A stretch of DNA of 22,523 nt from Temnopleurus reevesii (Eukaryota; Echinodermata; Echinoidea; Temnopleuroida; Temnopleuridae). Shown piece after piece: positions 1 through 8,821 of this stretch; within the stretch, counting starts at the first letter, position 1; each line of letters begins with the position of its first letter. The notes under the pieces are model-generated. The model was not told the origin of the DNA and did no database searches. It worked only from the letters and a program-made list of their open reading frames with translations. The translations under genes were made by a program, and so were the position numbers. The DNA lies in the NCBI GenBank assembly GCA_036244855.1, contig BQKZ01007070.1, positions 7,651-30,173 of the forward strand, in the 5' to 3' direction.

Positions 1-10
1 CCCCCCCCCC
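1..10. repeat. C homopolymer at the left window edge
   Basis: The window opens with ten C residues, and a G19 run closes it at the other end. Homopolymers of this kind often stop short-read contigs, so this is probably a contig boundary. The run may be longer in the genome than shown. Confidence 0.8.
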
Positions 11-264
11 TCAGTTCAAAACACTTCAACTGTATAGCTGGTTTTCCATGCAATGAGTCGACAACCACGCCCCTCTGAAATCAACCTCTGAACGCTTGAT
101 ATGCCAATGGTGTCAATTTAATCCAAAGGTGACTTAAGCACTCTGCAATGTGGATTTGTGCGCTCTATAAATTGAGTGCATCATCATGATCATGATAATG
201 TATTACATTCCCCGTCATTCCGCTCATGCCTATTGGTCGAAAAACCCCTGAGTAAATATCTTAG

Positions 265-274
265 TATATAAGGG
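265..274 (+). promoter_or_regulatory. candidate TATA box for the amine-type receptor gene
   Basis: The sequence TATATAAGGG lies about 124 bp upstream of the ATG at 398. If it is used, transcription would start near 295-300 and give an unspliced 5' UTR of roughly 100 nt. The surrounding 1-397 stretch is AT-rich, with a short palindrome (TCATGATCATGA) near 184-195 and no other recognisable element. This is a motif match only. An upstream non-coding exon is equally possible. Confidence 0.35.
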
Positions 275-397
275 AGATTCATAAAATGATCATACTTCAT
301 TAAGTTGTCAACTGATAGACAGCTTTGAATCTGCTCCTGAGTATATGCAAAGATTTAATTCATACATCACAAAAATTGTACAATAACTTCCACTGAT

Positions 398-1525
398 ATG
401 GAGCTATCATCAACCACGTTCAACAACCACACATTTTCGGAGACCAATCCGGAGGTGAATATTCTCCGGAAGACTTTGATAGTCGGTGTCTGGTGTATTT
501 TCATGATGGTAACGGTCATCGGGAACCTGCTGGTGATGATCGCCTACGCAACGGATCAGAAAATCAGGGAGTACGTACCCAATCTCATCATCCTCCACCT
601 CTCCATTGCGGATTTCCTGGTGGGAGTCTTCTCACTTTCGAGACCGGTGGCCTTCCATCTCAACAATGATGTCCTGGTGTTGGGAGAGTACGAATGCAAG
701 ATGCTGATGATTGTTGATCATGTCGCGTTGGTGTTGTCCATGGCTATGATGCTCTGCATCAGCTTCGACCGGTACTGGGTCGTCAAGAAGAATATCCGCT
801 ACAGGTCGTTCCAGACGCGGGGGAGAGTCAAGAAGATGATCGCCGCATCCTGGATTCTTATTGTCGCGACGTATTCCTTCATGATTTTCGGCTGGGATTT
901 TCTGCCTTGGAATCAGGGTGAAGTACAGTTGTACGACACGGGTTGCCAGGCATCTTTTATTCAGTCCATACCGGTTGTGCTGATACTCTCTTCTCTCGGA
1001 GGCTACATACCCTTGATCACCATCGCCATCTTAAACACGCTTATCTTCATACAACTCTGGAGAAACTCGAAGGTTTTCCAAAAAGTCAAATTACCCCATG
1101 GACACCCGTCGGCGGCGGATTCCAGCGAAGACCAAACCGAAGACAAACGCGAAGCCAGTGCGGTCAAACCCAATGGCATAACGGTCTACGCGATATCCGC
1201 TAAAAGCGACAACGAACAGCGCCCTCAAGATAAGCTCAAGGAACTGGAGCTGCGTTTCAGCCAGAACCTACGCGCGGCCGTCAAGCTGGCGGTGCTCGTT
1301 GCTGCTTTCGCCATCTGTTGGATGCCTTTGGAGATGGTTGGTCTGTACTCACTTCACTGTGGTGGATGTGTCGGGCCTGTAGTCTTCAGAGCCCTTGTTG
1401 GTCTGCAGTACTTCAACTCCTGTTTGAACCCATTCTTGTATGCCGCCACCAACAAGCGTTTTAAGGATAACTTCAAGAAGTTTCTTAATGTGCGACGATG
1501 CTGTGCAATGATCCGGAGAGCTTGA
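398..1525 (+). CDS. biogenic-amine-type class A GPCR, single exon, 375 aa
   Basis: This is a complete intronless rhodopsin-class receptor, expected in the plasma membrane and coupled to G proteins. Seven hydrophobic segments are visible. Conserved positions are N43 (1.50), D72 (2.50), C100 (3.25), D107 (3.32, the amine-binding aspartate), D124-R125-Y126-W127, C183 in ECL2, P205 (5.50), C307-W308-M-P310 in TM6, Y338 (7.43), and N344-P345-F-L-Y348. ICL3 runs from about 222 to 294 and is polar, as in aminergic receptors. C368-C369 after helix 8 could be palmitoylated, and N10-H-T is an N-glycosylation sequon. The ATG has G at -3 and is followed at once by a normal extracellular N-terminus. D3.32 with Y7.43 places it in the amine group, closest in general look to histamine or muscarinic-like receptors. 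However, positions 6.51/6.52 are L311/E312 rather than the usual aromatic pair, so the ligand cannot be named. The subtype is unresolved; a functional class A receptor is highly likely. Confidence 0.9.
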   Translation: MELSSTTFNNHTFSETNPEVNILRKTLIVGVWCIFMMVTVIGNLLVMIAYATDQKIREYVPNLIILHLSIADFLVGVFSLSRPVAFHLNNDVLVLGEYECKMLMIVDHVALVLSMAMMLCISFDRYWVVKKNIRYRSFQTRGRVKKMIAASWILIVATYSFMIFGWDFLPWNQGEVQLYDTGCQASFIQSIPVVLILSSLGGYIPLITIAILNTLIFIQLWRNSKVFQKVKLPHGHPSAADSSEDQTEDKREASAVKPNGITVYAISAKSDNEQRPQDKLKELELRFSQNLRAAVKLAVLVAAFAICWMPLEMVGLYSLHCGGCVGPVVFRALVGLQYFNSCLNPFLYAATNKRFKDNFKKFLNVRRCCAMIRRA

Positions 1526-1539
1526 ATGTTTTGCATGTA

Positions 1540-2039
1540 CAGTCATTTGCAAAAGTTTAAGACCACTTTTCATATTTGTATTAACGTACCTGTACACATT
1601 CGTTGGTGGAGTCATAAGAATTTTTTTGACATCTTTGGGTGACATTTGCTCCACTTCACTGCTTAAACAGCAAGTTGTACTGCTCAGACTATCAATGAAA
1701 CCCTGCAAAAGACAAATTAGTTTGTCAATCTGTTGGAAAGATTTTGCGAGATCTCACACAATGATCCCCATTCCATGAGGCATGTGATTAAAGCAATGTC
1801 GAGGATCAAATCATTGTGAGAGAGATCACGCAAGATCTATCTGAAAATTGAGGCACCTCTCTTTAATACGAGGAAACTGATATTACATTGTAACTTGAAC
1901 ATTAGTTTCAATCATTTGAGCAGAAAATTAAGGACAAACTTGCACACATTTGTAAGTAAACCTCCTTTGAGTAAACATATGACTGTACATAGAGGCAAGT
2001 GCAAAATTGCAGGTTGTCTTAAACTTTTGCAATAGACTG
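1540..2039. mobile_element. Tc1/mariner-like MITE, 500 bp, TA-flanked
   Basis: The termini are inverted repeats. The left end begins CAGTCATTTGCAAAAGTTTA and the right end, read in reverse complement, begins CAGTCTATTGCAAAAGTTTA. Both then continue AGAC and diverge after about 26-30 bp. A TA dinucleotide flanks each end (1538-1539 and 2040-2041), which fits the TA target-site duplication of Tc1/mariner transposons, whose ends commonly carry a GCAAAAGTTT-type motif. No transposase coding is visible inside, so the element is non-autonomous. It starts 14 nt after the stop codon of the upstream receptor gene and therefore probably forms most of its 3' UTR. ATTAAA motifs inside it (near 1787) and just past it (near 2043) are possible poly(A) signals. 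Confidence 0.75.
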
Positions 2040-2041
2040 TA

Positions 2042-2358
2042 CATTAAATCACACACACTGCAATTTATGCACCCAATGTTTGTTCTAGAAAAAATACACA
2101 TTGCACATGTTGTATATCATTTTAAAACATAGGTGTAGTTTATTGTAGGATAATTGCATAACACAAAGAAAAGAGCTTTTGCACAAATTGGCGAGTGGCG
2201 AGTTAAACGTTTCGGAAATTTTCAACCCTGTTGGACAAGCTTCTGCAGTTGTTAATTCTTTTACTTGGCTACCATGATATCACTCAATATCTGCAAAATT
2301 CATATTGCCATTCATATCCATTGATAAAAAGGTAGTTGATTTGACGTTTGCTGATCGG
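2042..2358. other. intergenic, no gene seen
   Basis: This is AT-rich non-coding sequence between the Tc1-like MITE and the large tandem duplication. I see no coding pattern, RNA gene or clear repeat in it. Confidence 0.6.
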
Positions 2359-3300
2359 AATTTAAACGACCTTTTTAGATTTGTCGTTCTTCATTTAAAT
2401 TTAATCTGAATTATCTAATCGCTGGATATGAAGACGATTGAATGGACTGATCTGATTGAACACTGCAAAAGGACTGGTAATAAAAATTGAAATTTATCAT
2501 CCGATATAGATGCCCCAAGCACAGTAATGAATTAACACAAACCGTTTTACTGGTTTATTTTCAACACGCTTTTCGGTATCCATATCGATAAAAAAGACCA
2601 AATAATGACAGCTTAATCTAACATCTCTGTTTTACAGTTTAGATTGTTAAACTTGTTGGCTGTGTTTCATAAAGCCGCTCGTAGATCTATGCACGACTCT
2701 ACGAACGACTGTTTACAACTCCTTGGATGCGATTCAGTGACAAGAGTCAATATTGAGCGCAGGAAAAGGTCACCAGTCGTTCCTAGACTCGTGCTGAAAA
2801 GGGAACGGGACTGTGTCAAGCAACTTTTTTTTCTGGCTAGACTAAAAGAAAAATATAAAGCACCATAAGTGAAAGGAAACGTTGTCAATAGAGGGGAAGG
2901 GGTTTAGTCACTGGATCTGCTAGTCGATTTTAGATGGGGAAAAGTTGATAATTGTCAGTGAAACTTAAAATGCATATAGATACAGAAAGGCTAAATGGAT
3001 AGAAAACAATTTCAATATGATAATTTAATGTCGGATCTAACTTCCAATACATCATGGATGAAAATGCCTCTTTAATTGAATATGTAGTAGTATAATTAAT
3101 GAGAATTGAATTCTTAAAAGATTTAAATGTTGTACATAATATACATTTAATTGTTCACGGCCTTGCTTGAAAAGCAGCTTTCAGCTCATAGCAGGCTTTT
3201 AACTTGATTAGATAAATAAAATATAATGCAATACAATACCTTAGCATTGATAGCCAATTTCTCCCTAGCGTTCATGAAATTTGAAGGAAAAATGCTCCAG

Positions 3301-3468
3301 GGCGGTGTTTCACCAAATCGTTTTTATAGTTACACACTACTTTAAGAAAGACTGGAGTACGTTAACCAGTCTAATAGGCATGATATTCTCGATCATTCAG
3401 TACAAGAACTGATACTAGCCGCGCGTAAAGTCGTTCTTAATGTCTTTCATAACTTGGTGAAACACCGC
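3301..3468. mobile_element. small TIR element, ggcggtgtttcaccaa ends (copy 1)
   Basis: The left end, gcggtgtttcaccaa, is matched by ttggtgaaacaccgc at the right end. Subterminal sequence is also partly complementary (an aagaaagact type motif against agtctttc). With no coding capacity and about 168 bp, it has the form of a MITE. The homologous insertion is present at 5504-5688, so it entered before the surrounding block was duplicated. Confidence 0.65.
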
Positions 3469-3621
3469 ATAGGAAAACATAAGTATAGTCTTTTGAGCGC
3501 AAGCCGAATGCCCTCACATTGGCCAAGCGCAGTTTCGTCTTCCATCCGTATTTTTGCATCCGGAGCGTCTCTCAAATTTAATAAGAACGCTGGTAGATGT
3601 TGGCTACAAATGCAAAGATGT

Positions 3622-3930
3622 AATAGACCACTTTCGTAATGTATTCAAATTTTATGCACGCATCGTTGTCAAATGCACAATTACAAAATATTAGTTCACC
3701 TGATAGAGAATATTCCTATTTCATTAGAAGGAGTGTGGAGAACATGTAATGGTTGTTGTCAGGTTGGTCAAGCTACAATGTTTGTCCAACCTAGCAACGT
3801 TAAAGTATGCAAGTAGCATTCTGAGTATTGTATTTTCATTATTTCTGACCACTTGCTGACAGCTGAATAAATATTTCCTCTTGGGGCACTATCGTGAACA
3901 AATTTGCATACATTACGAAAGTGGTCTATT
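3622..3930. mobile_element. 309-bp TIR element, AATAGACCACTTTCG ends (copy 1)
   Basis: The left terminus AATAGACCACTTTCGTAATG is mirrored by cattacgaaagtggtctatt at the right, with the match reaching about 30 bp apart from one or two mismatches. There is no open frame of note. Inside, ggttggtcaag...tgtccaacc forms a small hairpin. It is a non-autonomous DNA-transposon-like element, and the related copy is at 5943-6242. No convincing target-site duplication was found, so the superfamily is not assigned. Confidence 0.65.
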
Positions 3931-4624
3931 GATTTTAAAAGCTTTCTGTCCNAATTTAAACGACCTTTTTAAACATGCCACTCTTCATTAAAATATAATC
4001 TGAATTATCTAATCGCTGGATATGAAGACGATTGAATGGACTGATCTGATTGAACACTGCAAAAGGACTAGTAATAGAATTGACATTTATCATCCGATGT
4101 AGATGCCCCGTGCACAGTAATTAATTAACACAAATCGTTGTACTGATTTATTTTCAACACTTTTTTTGGTATCCATATCGAAAAAAGACCAAATATTAAT
4201 TTAACATCTCTATTGTACAGTCTAGATTGTTTAACTTGTGGGCTGTGTTTCGTAGACTCGTAGTAAAAAGGGAAAACGGGGTTGTGTCAAGCAACTTTTT
4301 CATGCTCTAATAAGTATGATAAATCACATGCTCTGAAGTCTGACTACATTAAGAGAAAAATAGATCTCCAAAATATTAAAGGAAATAGTGTAATAGAGGA
4401 AGAGGGTCCGGCCCCGGGATCTGCTGGTCGATTTAGTGAGCATATGATGGACATAGGAGGGGGGGGGGGGAGTTGATAATTTGTCTGTGAAACCCAAAAT
4501 GCATATAATACAGAAAGGCTAAATAGGCAGAAAACAAATTCAATATGATAATTTACTGTTGCATCTAACTTCCAATACAACATGGGTGAAAATAACTGTT
4601 TAAATATGTAGTAGTACAATTGAT

Positions 4625-4713
4625 GTTTGTTTGTTTGTTTGTTTTTATTTCCGTAAATTCAGAACATAATATACAAAACATATATAAATAAAAGTATACA
4701 CAAAACGGCGGGT
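4625..4713 (-). mobile_element. 5'-truncated non-LTR retrotransposon tail
   Basis: Read on the minus strand this is a short AT-rich stretch ending ttacggaaataaaaac followed by tandem aaac units, a typical LINE 3' terminus with a short microsatellite tail. Copy 1 of the surrounding duplication lacks it. Only the last ~90 bp of the parent element remain, so no coding sequence survives. The family is not identified. Confidence 0.5.
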
Positions 4714-4804
4714 AGTTAATCAGAATTGAAGTCTTAACAAATTAAATGTTGTACATAATACACATCCAAGTATAATAGGATGCAGCCTCATGTGATTATT
4801 CATA

Positions 4805-5336
4805 TTAAAAGAAGAGTCTACCCCAAAAAGATAATTTCCTTAACAGGAGCAGAATAATTTTGTGAACAGAATAAAACAAGTTTGAAGGAGATCGGACAAG
4901 TCATAAAAAAATCAGTGAACATTTTCAGACGTGTTGCCAATCTGATGACGTCACAGATGCACTACTAACCATCATATGTGTTTATATCTATGATGCAAAA
5001 TTCATAATATTTACAGAAAAATACAAAGTTTGTATATTGTAAACATGCAAATTAGGGATCTGCATATCTAACATGAAGATATCGCATGGTTAAATTTGGG
5101 GGAATCATATTTTGGGGAACAAAAGCAGCATTTATAACCCGGATATGATAAATGGACAGTACAATAAATGGTCAGTTGTGCACCTATGACGTTATCAATT
5201 ACCAATTGTTTAAATATTGAAACAGTGATAACTTTCTTATTCGTTATCCATTTTTTCTCAATTATTTGTTGTTTTGTTCACGTGATTTTACTGCTCCTAT
5301 TGTCAAAGATTTGTTTTTGGTAGACTCTTCTTTTAA
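4805..5336. mobile_element. 532-bp TTAA-bounded MITE
   Basis: A perfect 18-bp inverted repeat, TTAAAAGAAGAGTCTACC, bounds the element, and similarity between the arms continues imperfectly for about 65 bp (both contain an ggagcag...gtgaac motif). TTAA at both outer edges fits the target-site preference of piggyBac-type transposons. No transposase frame is present. A CRE-like tgacgtca occurs near 4945. The element is specific to copy 2 of the duplication, so it is younger than the duplication or was lost from copy 1. Confidence 0.7.
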
Positions 5337-5503
5337 AGGTGTCTGGTGCACATTTCATGGTTCACGGCCTTGCTGAAAAGCAGCTTTCAGCTCATAGCAG
5401 GCTTTTAACTTGATTAGATAAATAAAATATTATACAATACAATACCTTATCATTGATAGCCAATTTCTGCCTAGCGTTCATGAAATTTGAAGGGAAAAAT
5501 GCT

Positions 5504-5688
5504 CCAGGGCGGTACGTGTTTCACCAAAATCGTTCTTATAGTTACACACGACTTTAAGAAAGACTGGAGTACGTTAACCAGTCTAATAGGCATAATATTC
5601 TCGATCATTCAGTACAAGTACTGAAACCAGTCGTCCCGCGTAGAGTCGTTCTTAAAGTCTTTCGTAACTTGGTGAAACACCGCCCTGG
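5504..5688. mobile_element. small TIR element, CCAGGGCGGT ends (copy 2)
   Basis: The left end reads CCAGGGCGGT followed, after a 2-base insertion, by gtgtttcaccaa. The right end is ttggtgaaacaccgccctgg, so the termini pair over more than 20 bp. It is homologous to 3301-3468 and better preserved at its ends. No coding capacity. Confidence 0.65.
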
Positions 5689-5758
5689 GTTGTGTTTCAT
5701 AAAGCGATGCGTAGATCTAGTTCTTAAAGTCTTTCGTAACTTGGTGAAACACCGCACA
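5689..5758. repeat. partial second MITE right end
   Basis: This stretch starts gttgtgtttcataaagc and then repeats the right half of the preceding element (tcttaaagtctttcgtaact ending in caccgc). It looks like a fragment of a related element inserted in, or recombined with, the copy at 5504-5688. The equivalent place in copy 1 lacks it. Confidence 0.5.
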
Positions 5759-5942
5759 GGAACGCATAAGTAGGAAGGAAAGACGCTTAGCTGACGCTAA
5801 CGCATTATAGTCTTTTGAGTGCAAGCCGAATGCCCTCACATTGGCCAAGCACAGTTCCGTCTTCCATCCGTATTTTTACACCGGAGCGTCTTTTAAATTT
5901 AATAAGAACGCTGGCAGATGTTGGCTAAAAATGCAAAGATGT

Positions 5943-6242
5943 AATAGACTACTTTCGTAATGTATTCAAATTTTATGCACGCATCTTTAATTTGTCAAAC
6001 GCACAAGTACAAAATATTCGTTCACCTGATAGAGAATTATCCTATTTCGATAGATTGTGGAGAACATGTAATAGTTGTTGTCAGGTTGGTCAAGCTACAA
6101 TATTTGTCCAACCTAGCAACGTTAAAGTATGCAAGTAGCATTCTGAGTATTGTATTTTCATTATTTTCTGACAGCTGAATGAATAGCTCGTCTTGGGGCA
6201 CTATCGTGAACAAATTTGAATACATTACGAAAGTGGTCTATT
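5943..6242. mobile_element. 300-bp TIR element, aatagac ends (copy 2)
   Basis: This is the homologue of 3622-3930 with the same mirrored termini (aatagac.actttcgtaatg and cattacgaaagtggtctatt). Internal blocks match collinearly with scattered substitutions. Short frames on both strands are not conserved with copy 1. Confidence 0.65.
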
Positions 6243-6262
6243 GATTTTAAAAGCTTTCTGTC

Positions 6263-7433
6263 GGGGGTATCTGGGCAACAAGACGCTTAATAGTTTAAGT
6301 CAATCATAAATTATCGATAGAATGACAGTTTGACATGTTTAACGAACTTTTTTATCAGTTGTCAGATAACCTTGTTAATTCACGTTAATAGCGAGGTTAC
6401 GCATCTTCATCACGGACGGCAAAATCGCTAATCTATACCATTTGACCATTGTCTAGGTCGGCTTCGCTGGTTGCCAGTGACAACTGCGGCGAAGAGCAGA
6501 ATTGTACAACGGTTTTTGCTGGATCCTGCGTCCGTCTTAGACGCAGGAACGTAACCAATCAGATGCGGCCAAGCGTATCACGTGCCTATTATGCAAATCA
6601 CGTAACCTTTACCGCGGTCTTTGGATTTCGGCGTAAAAACTCGATTCCTAACGTCACACTCAATTTGCATACTGCCGTAAAGCGGGTAGCGTAACCACTG
6701 GTAACAGAAGTTAAGAGCAACGGAGGGGATACGGACGGGTTAGCAAGAACGCAGGAATCTGACGAATTCTCCCGTCGTTGAGCCGCTCCGTTGTTGAGCG
6801 TAAACTCGGGCCATCATTGAGCGGCTCATCTTAGGTATTGTTGTCCAAACATTACGTGATGCTGTAAACGCCCTGCTGGAGTGCTCACACGAGGAGAGCA
6901 TACAAAATGTTCATTTGTTGTTTGCTCTTTGACTGAAATGATTGTGGCAATATCCAAAGGTATAGTGATTTGTCCAGTATGTACAACTCTTATTCATAAA
7001 TCCAACTTTTGTGCATTTTACTAGTCGGAGAAAATCTAAACATTAGCAAATCACAGTACTAGTAGTCTCTGCATAATCGGCATTAGGATAATAAAGAGCA
7101 ACTCTGGTGAATTTTATGTTCCCCAATAGATGCCAATTAAGCGTATGAATTAAACGTCACCAGTTGTAAAAAAAAAATGTAAACAACAGTTGCGTAGTCA
7201 ATGCATTGACCATCGTTCGGTAAAAATTGGCCCATTTTATTCTCATGAGATTGTATCGTATACCGTTGACTATAATTGAGTAAGTGGATATTCAGAGTAC
7301 ATCATTGTAATTTTTTGTGCGAACGTAAGTCGAATAATATTATCAATTTACATATAAACATTGTGAAAGTAGTTTTCGAAAGTTAGTCAAATCTAAAGGG
7401 ATTTCGTTTTGATCCCTCTATATGGTTTATCCC
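6263..7433. other. intergenic, largely single-copy in this window
   Basis: No gene is supported. An 81-codon plus-strand frame near 6449-6694 shows no recognisable domain and does not begin with ATG. Two perfect inverted repeats are visible: TCCTGCGTC with a 7-nt loop at 6524-6548, and a 10-bp pair TGAGCCGCTC at 6779-6788 matched at 6819-6828. The first half (6400-6830) is richer in CG than its surroundings. I see no reliable regulatory element. Confidence 0.6.
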
Positions 7434-7953
7434 CATTTCGTCCAATGGCATCTCGTCCAATGACCGTTTCGTGCAAACGCGCTTCGTCTAACATTAGGTC
7501 GTCCAATTACCGTTTTGTCCAATATTCATTTTGTCTAATAGCCGCTTTGTCCAATAACCAGTTTGTCCAATATCCTGTTCGTCCAATAGCCATTTTGTCC
7601 AATAACCAGTTTGGTCCAATAATCAATTCGTCCAATAGCCATTTTGGGCTAACACCATTTCGTCCAATCTGGACAACCTGATGATAGGACAAAGTGACAC
7701 TAAACAAAGCGGTAATTGGACGAAGTAGGACTAGACCACATGATGATTGGACGAAAAGGCAATTAGACAAAGTGAAGATGGACCATATGGTTATTGGACG
7801 AAATGGCTATTGGATGAACGGGATATTGGACAAATTGGTTACTGGACAAAGCGGCAATTGGAAGAAATGTTTATTGGACGAAATATTTATAGACGAAGTA
7901 ATGTTGGACGAAGCGCGTCTAGACAAAACGGTCATTGGACGAGATGGCAATTT
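7434..7953. repeat. foldback element of 15-16-bp GTCCAAT repeat units
   Basis: The left arm (about 7439-7675) is a string of units close to GTCCAATAnCCnnTTT, nearly all 15-17 bp long. The right arm (about 7685-7952) is the same array in reverse complement (ATTGGAC...). The arms pair unit by unit, not just by consensus: tggcatctcgtccaatgacc at the outer left equals the reverse complement of the outer right except for one or two bases. The spacer is short. The whole is a ~520-bp near-palindrome with CCAAT in most units. Open frames across it are only the repeat read in rotating frames. It may be a foldback-type transposon; no transposase or clear target duplication is visible. Confidence 0.85.
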
Positions 7954-8174
7954 ACCCTCAATATAATAGGCCACAGTCCATAGATGCACCTCTCACATGG
8001 CCTCTGATGACTGATATGTGTATATATCGCCCTCTAATTTAGATGGTTTGCAAGGGGCTTTGGACTCTAGTTCAAATTTCCCAATAGCTTCATCTCGCCA
8101 CACTGTACCTGTGGGTCCCAGGAATTTCTGTTCATAGTCACCATGACAGTTCTGTACCACGTGACAATCATCAT
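7954..8174. other. 3' flank of the middle receptor gene
   Basis: This is non-coding sequence just downstream, on the minus strand, of the receptor stop codon. No AATAAA is evident in this interval on the minus strand. The nearest, at about 7869-7874, lies inside the foldback repeat, so the transcript could end within that element. This is inference only. Confidence 0.4.
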
Positions 8175-8821
8175 TCACACAGCACTTTCGATACTTTCTA
8201 CTTCGATCATGCTTTTACGCACCGAAGTCGCGTCCGAGCTTCCATTCGAGTGACTGTATCTTCGTTTTATCATCGAGTAATTCGCATGCTCGGCGATGGG
8301 CGTGAAGTCTTCGGAAGGCCTCGTCGCGACTGAGGTGTGTTGCAGCGATCTCGGCGCGCACGACCAGCAAAGGAGCTTCTTCAGGTTCCGTTTGAAATTC
8401 GCGTTCGTGAGACCATAGACGACGGGGTTGATGGCGCTGTTGGCGAGCACCAGCAAATCGGTGACATCCATCGCCAGCTCCTCGGGGGTGCTGATGGTGG
8501 CGTCGTGGTACCTACGGAACGCGATGTAGAGGTTTGTCCCCCACCATACTCCCCAAGTGAGTGAAAACAAGAGTACGATGTACGCAACCATGCGTAGCAC
8601 GCGGATCTTTCGTTTGAACTCCCAGCGCGTTAGGTGGTTCGACTCGCCGGTGACCTGCTGGCCTCGACGCACCGCGAGGAAGATGATGATGTAGCAGATA
8701 ACGACGGTGGCAAGCGGGATGACGTAGGCGATGACGGTGTTGACGATGACGACGAGAAGCCATGTTAGTTTGAAGTCTGGTGTCATAAGAATCGGGTGTA
8801 CGATTGGCAGAAGGAGGGAGA
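8175..8821 (-). CDS. exon 3 of the middle receptor (TM5-TM7 and tail)
   Basis: The acceptor is TTTATTTATTCTACAG|TC, phase 1, completing V168. The exon runs to a stop at 8175-8177. It carries P203 in TM5, R-V-L-R-M-V at the TM6 entry, W257, N-P-V-V-Y in TM7 and a Ser/Thr-rich tail with several potential phosphorylation sites. The upstream open frame to 8852 is intron, not coding. Confidence 0.88.

Larger units (their letters stand above)
2359..3951. repeat. tandem duplication, copy 1 (~1.6 kb)
   Basis: The copy begins aatttaaacgacctttt and ends aaaagctttctgtc. The same order of sequence blocks recurs at 3953-6262: the gctggatatgaagacgattg block, the tgccccNNGCACAGTAAT block, the ttcacggccttgc block, the ggcggt...caccaa hairpin, and the aatagacc inverted-repeat element. 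The copies differ by many substitutions and small indels, so this is a real, aged duplication rather than a simple misassembly. Short open frames here are not conserved between copies and I regard them as chance. A partial 'tgtgtttcataaagc' MITE terminus sits near 2661-2680. Confidence 0.85.
3953..6262. repeat. tandem duplication, copy 2 (~2.3 kb with insertions)
   Basis: This copy is collinear with 2359-3951 but longer, because of a LINE tail fragment (4625-4713), a 532-bp TTAA element (4805-5336) and an extra partial MITE end (5689-5758). The two units abut at a single N (3952). The copy ends where aaaagctttctgtc gives way to unrelated sequence. The three extra pieces are absent from copy 1, so they were probably gained after duplication. 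A G12 run lies at 4459-4470. Confidence 0.85.

Noticed and set aside
1349..1708. Minus-strand frame of 119 codons spanning the first receptor's end and the MITE
   Set aside because: It is antisense to the receptor C-terminus and the adjoining transposon, lacks a domain, and is chance.
6449..6694. 81-codon plus-strand frame as a small protein gene
   Set aside because: It does not begin with ATG, has no recognisable domain, and lies in a region without other gene signals.
7439..7952. CRISPR array (regular short repeats)
   Set aside because: Units are contiguous with no unique spacers, the arrangement is inverted, and the genome is eukaryotic.
7409..7989. Several 60-90-codon frames with a repeating I-G-R-N-G-Y-W-type peptide
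   Set aside because: They come from the 16-bp foldback repeat, which shifts frame every unit; no protein family is involved.
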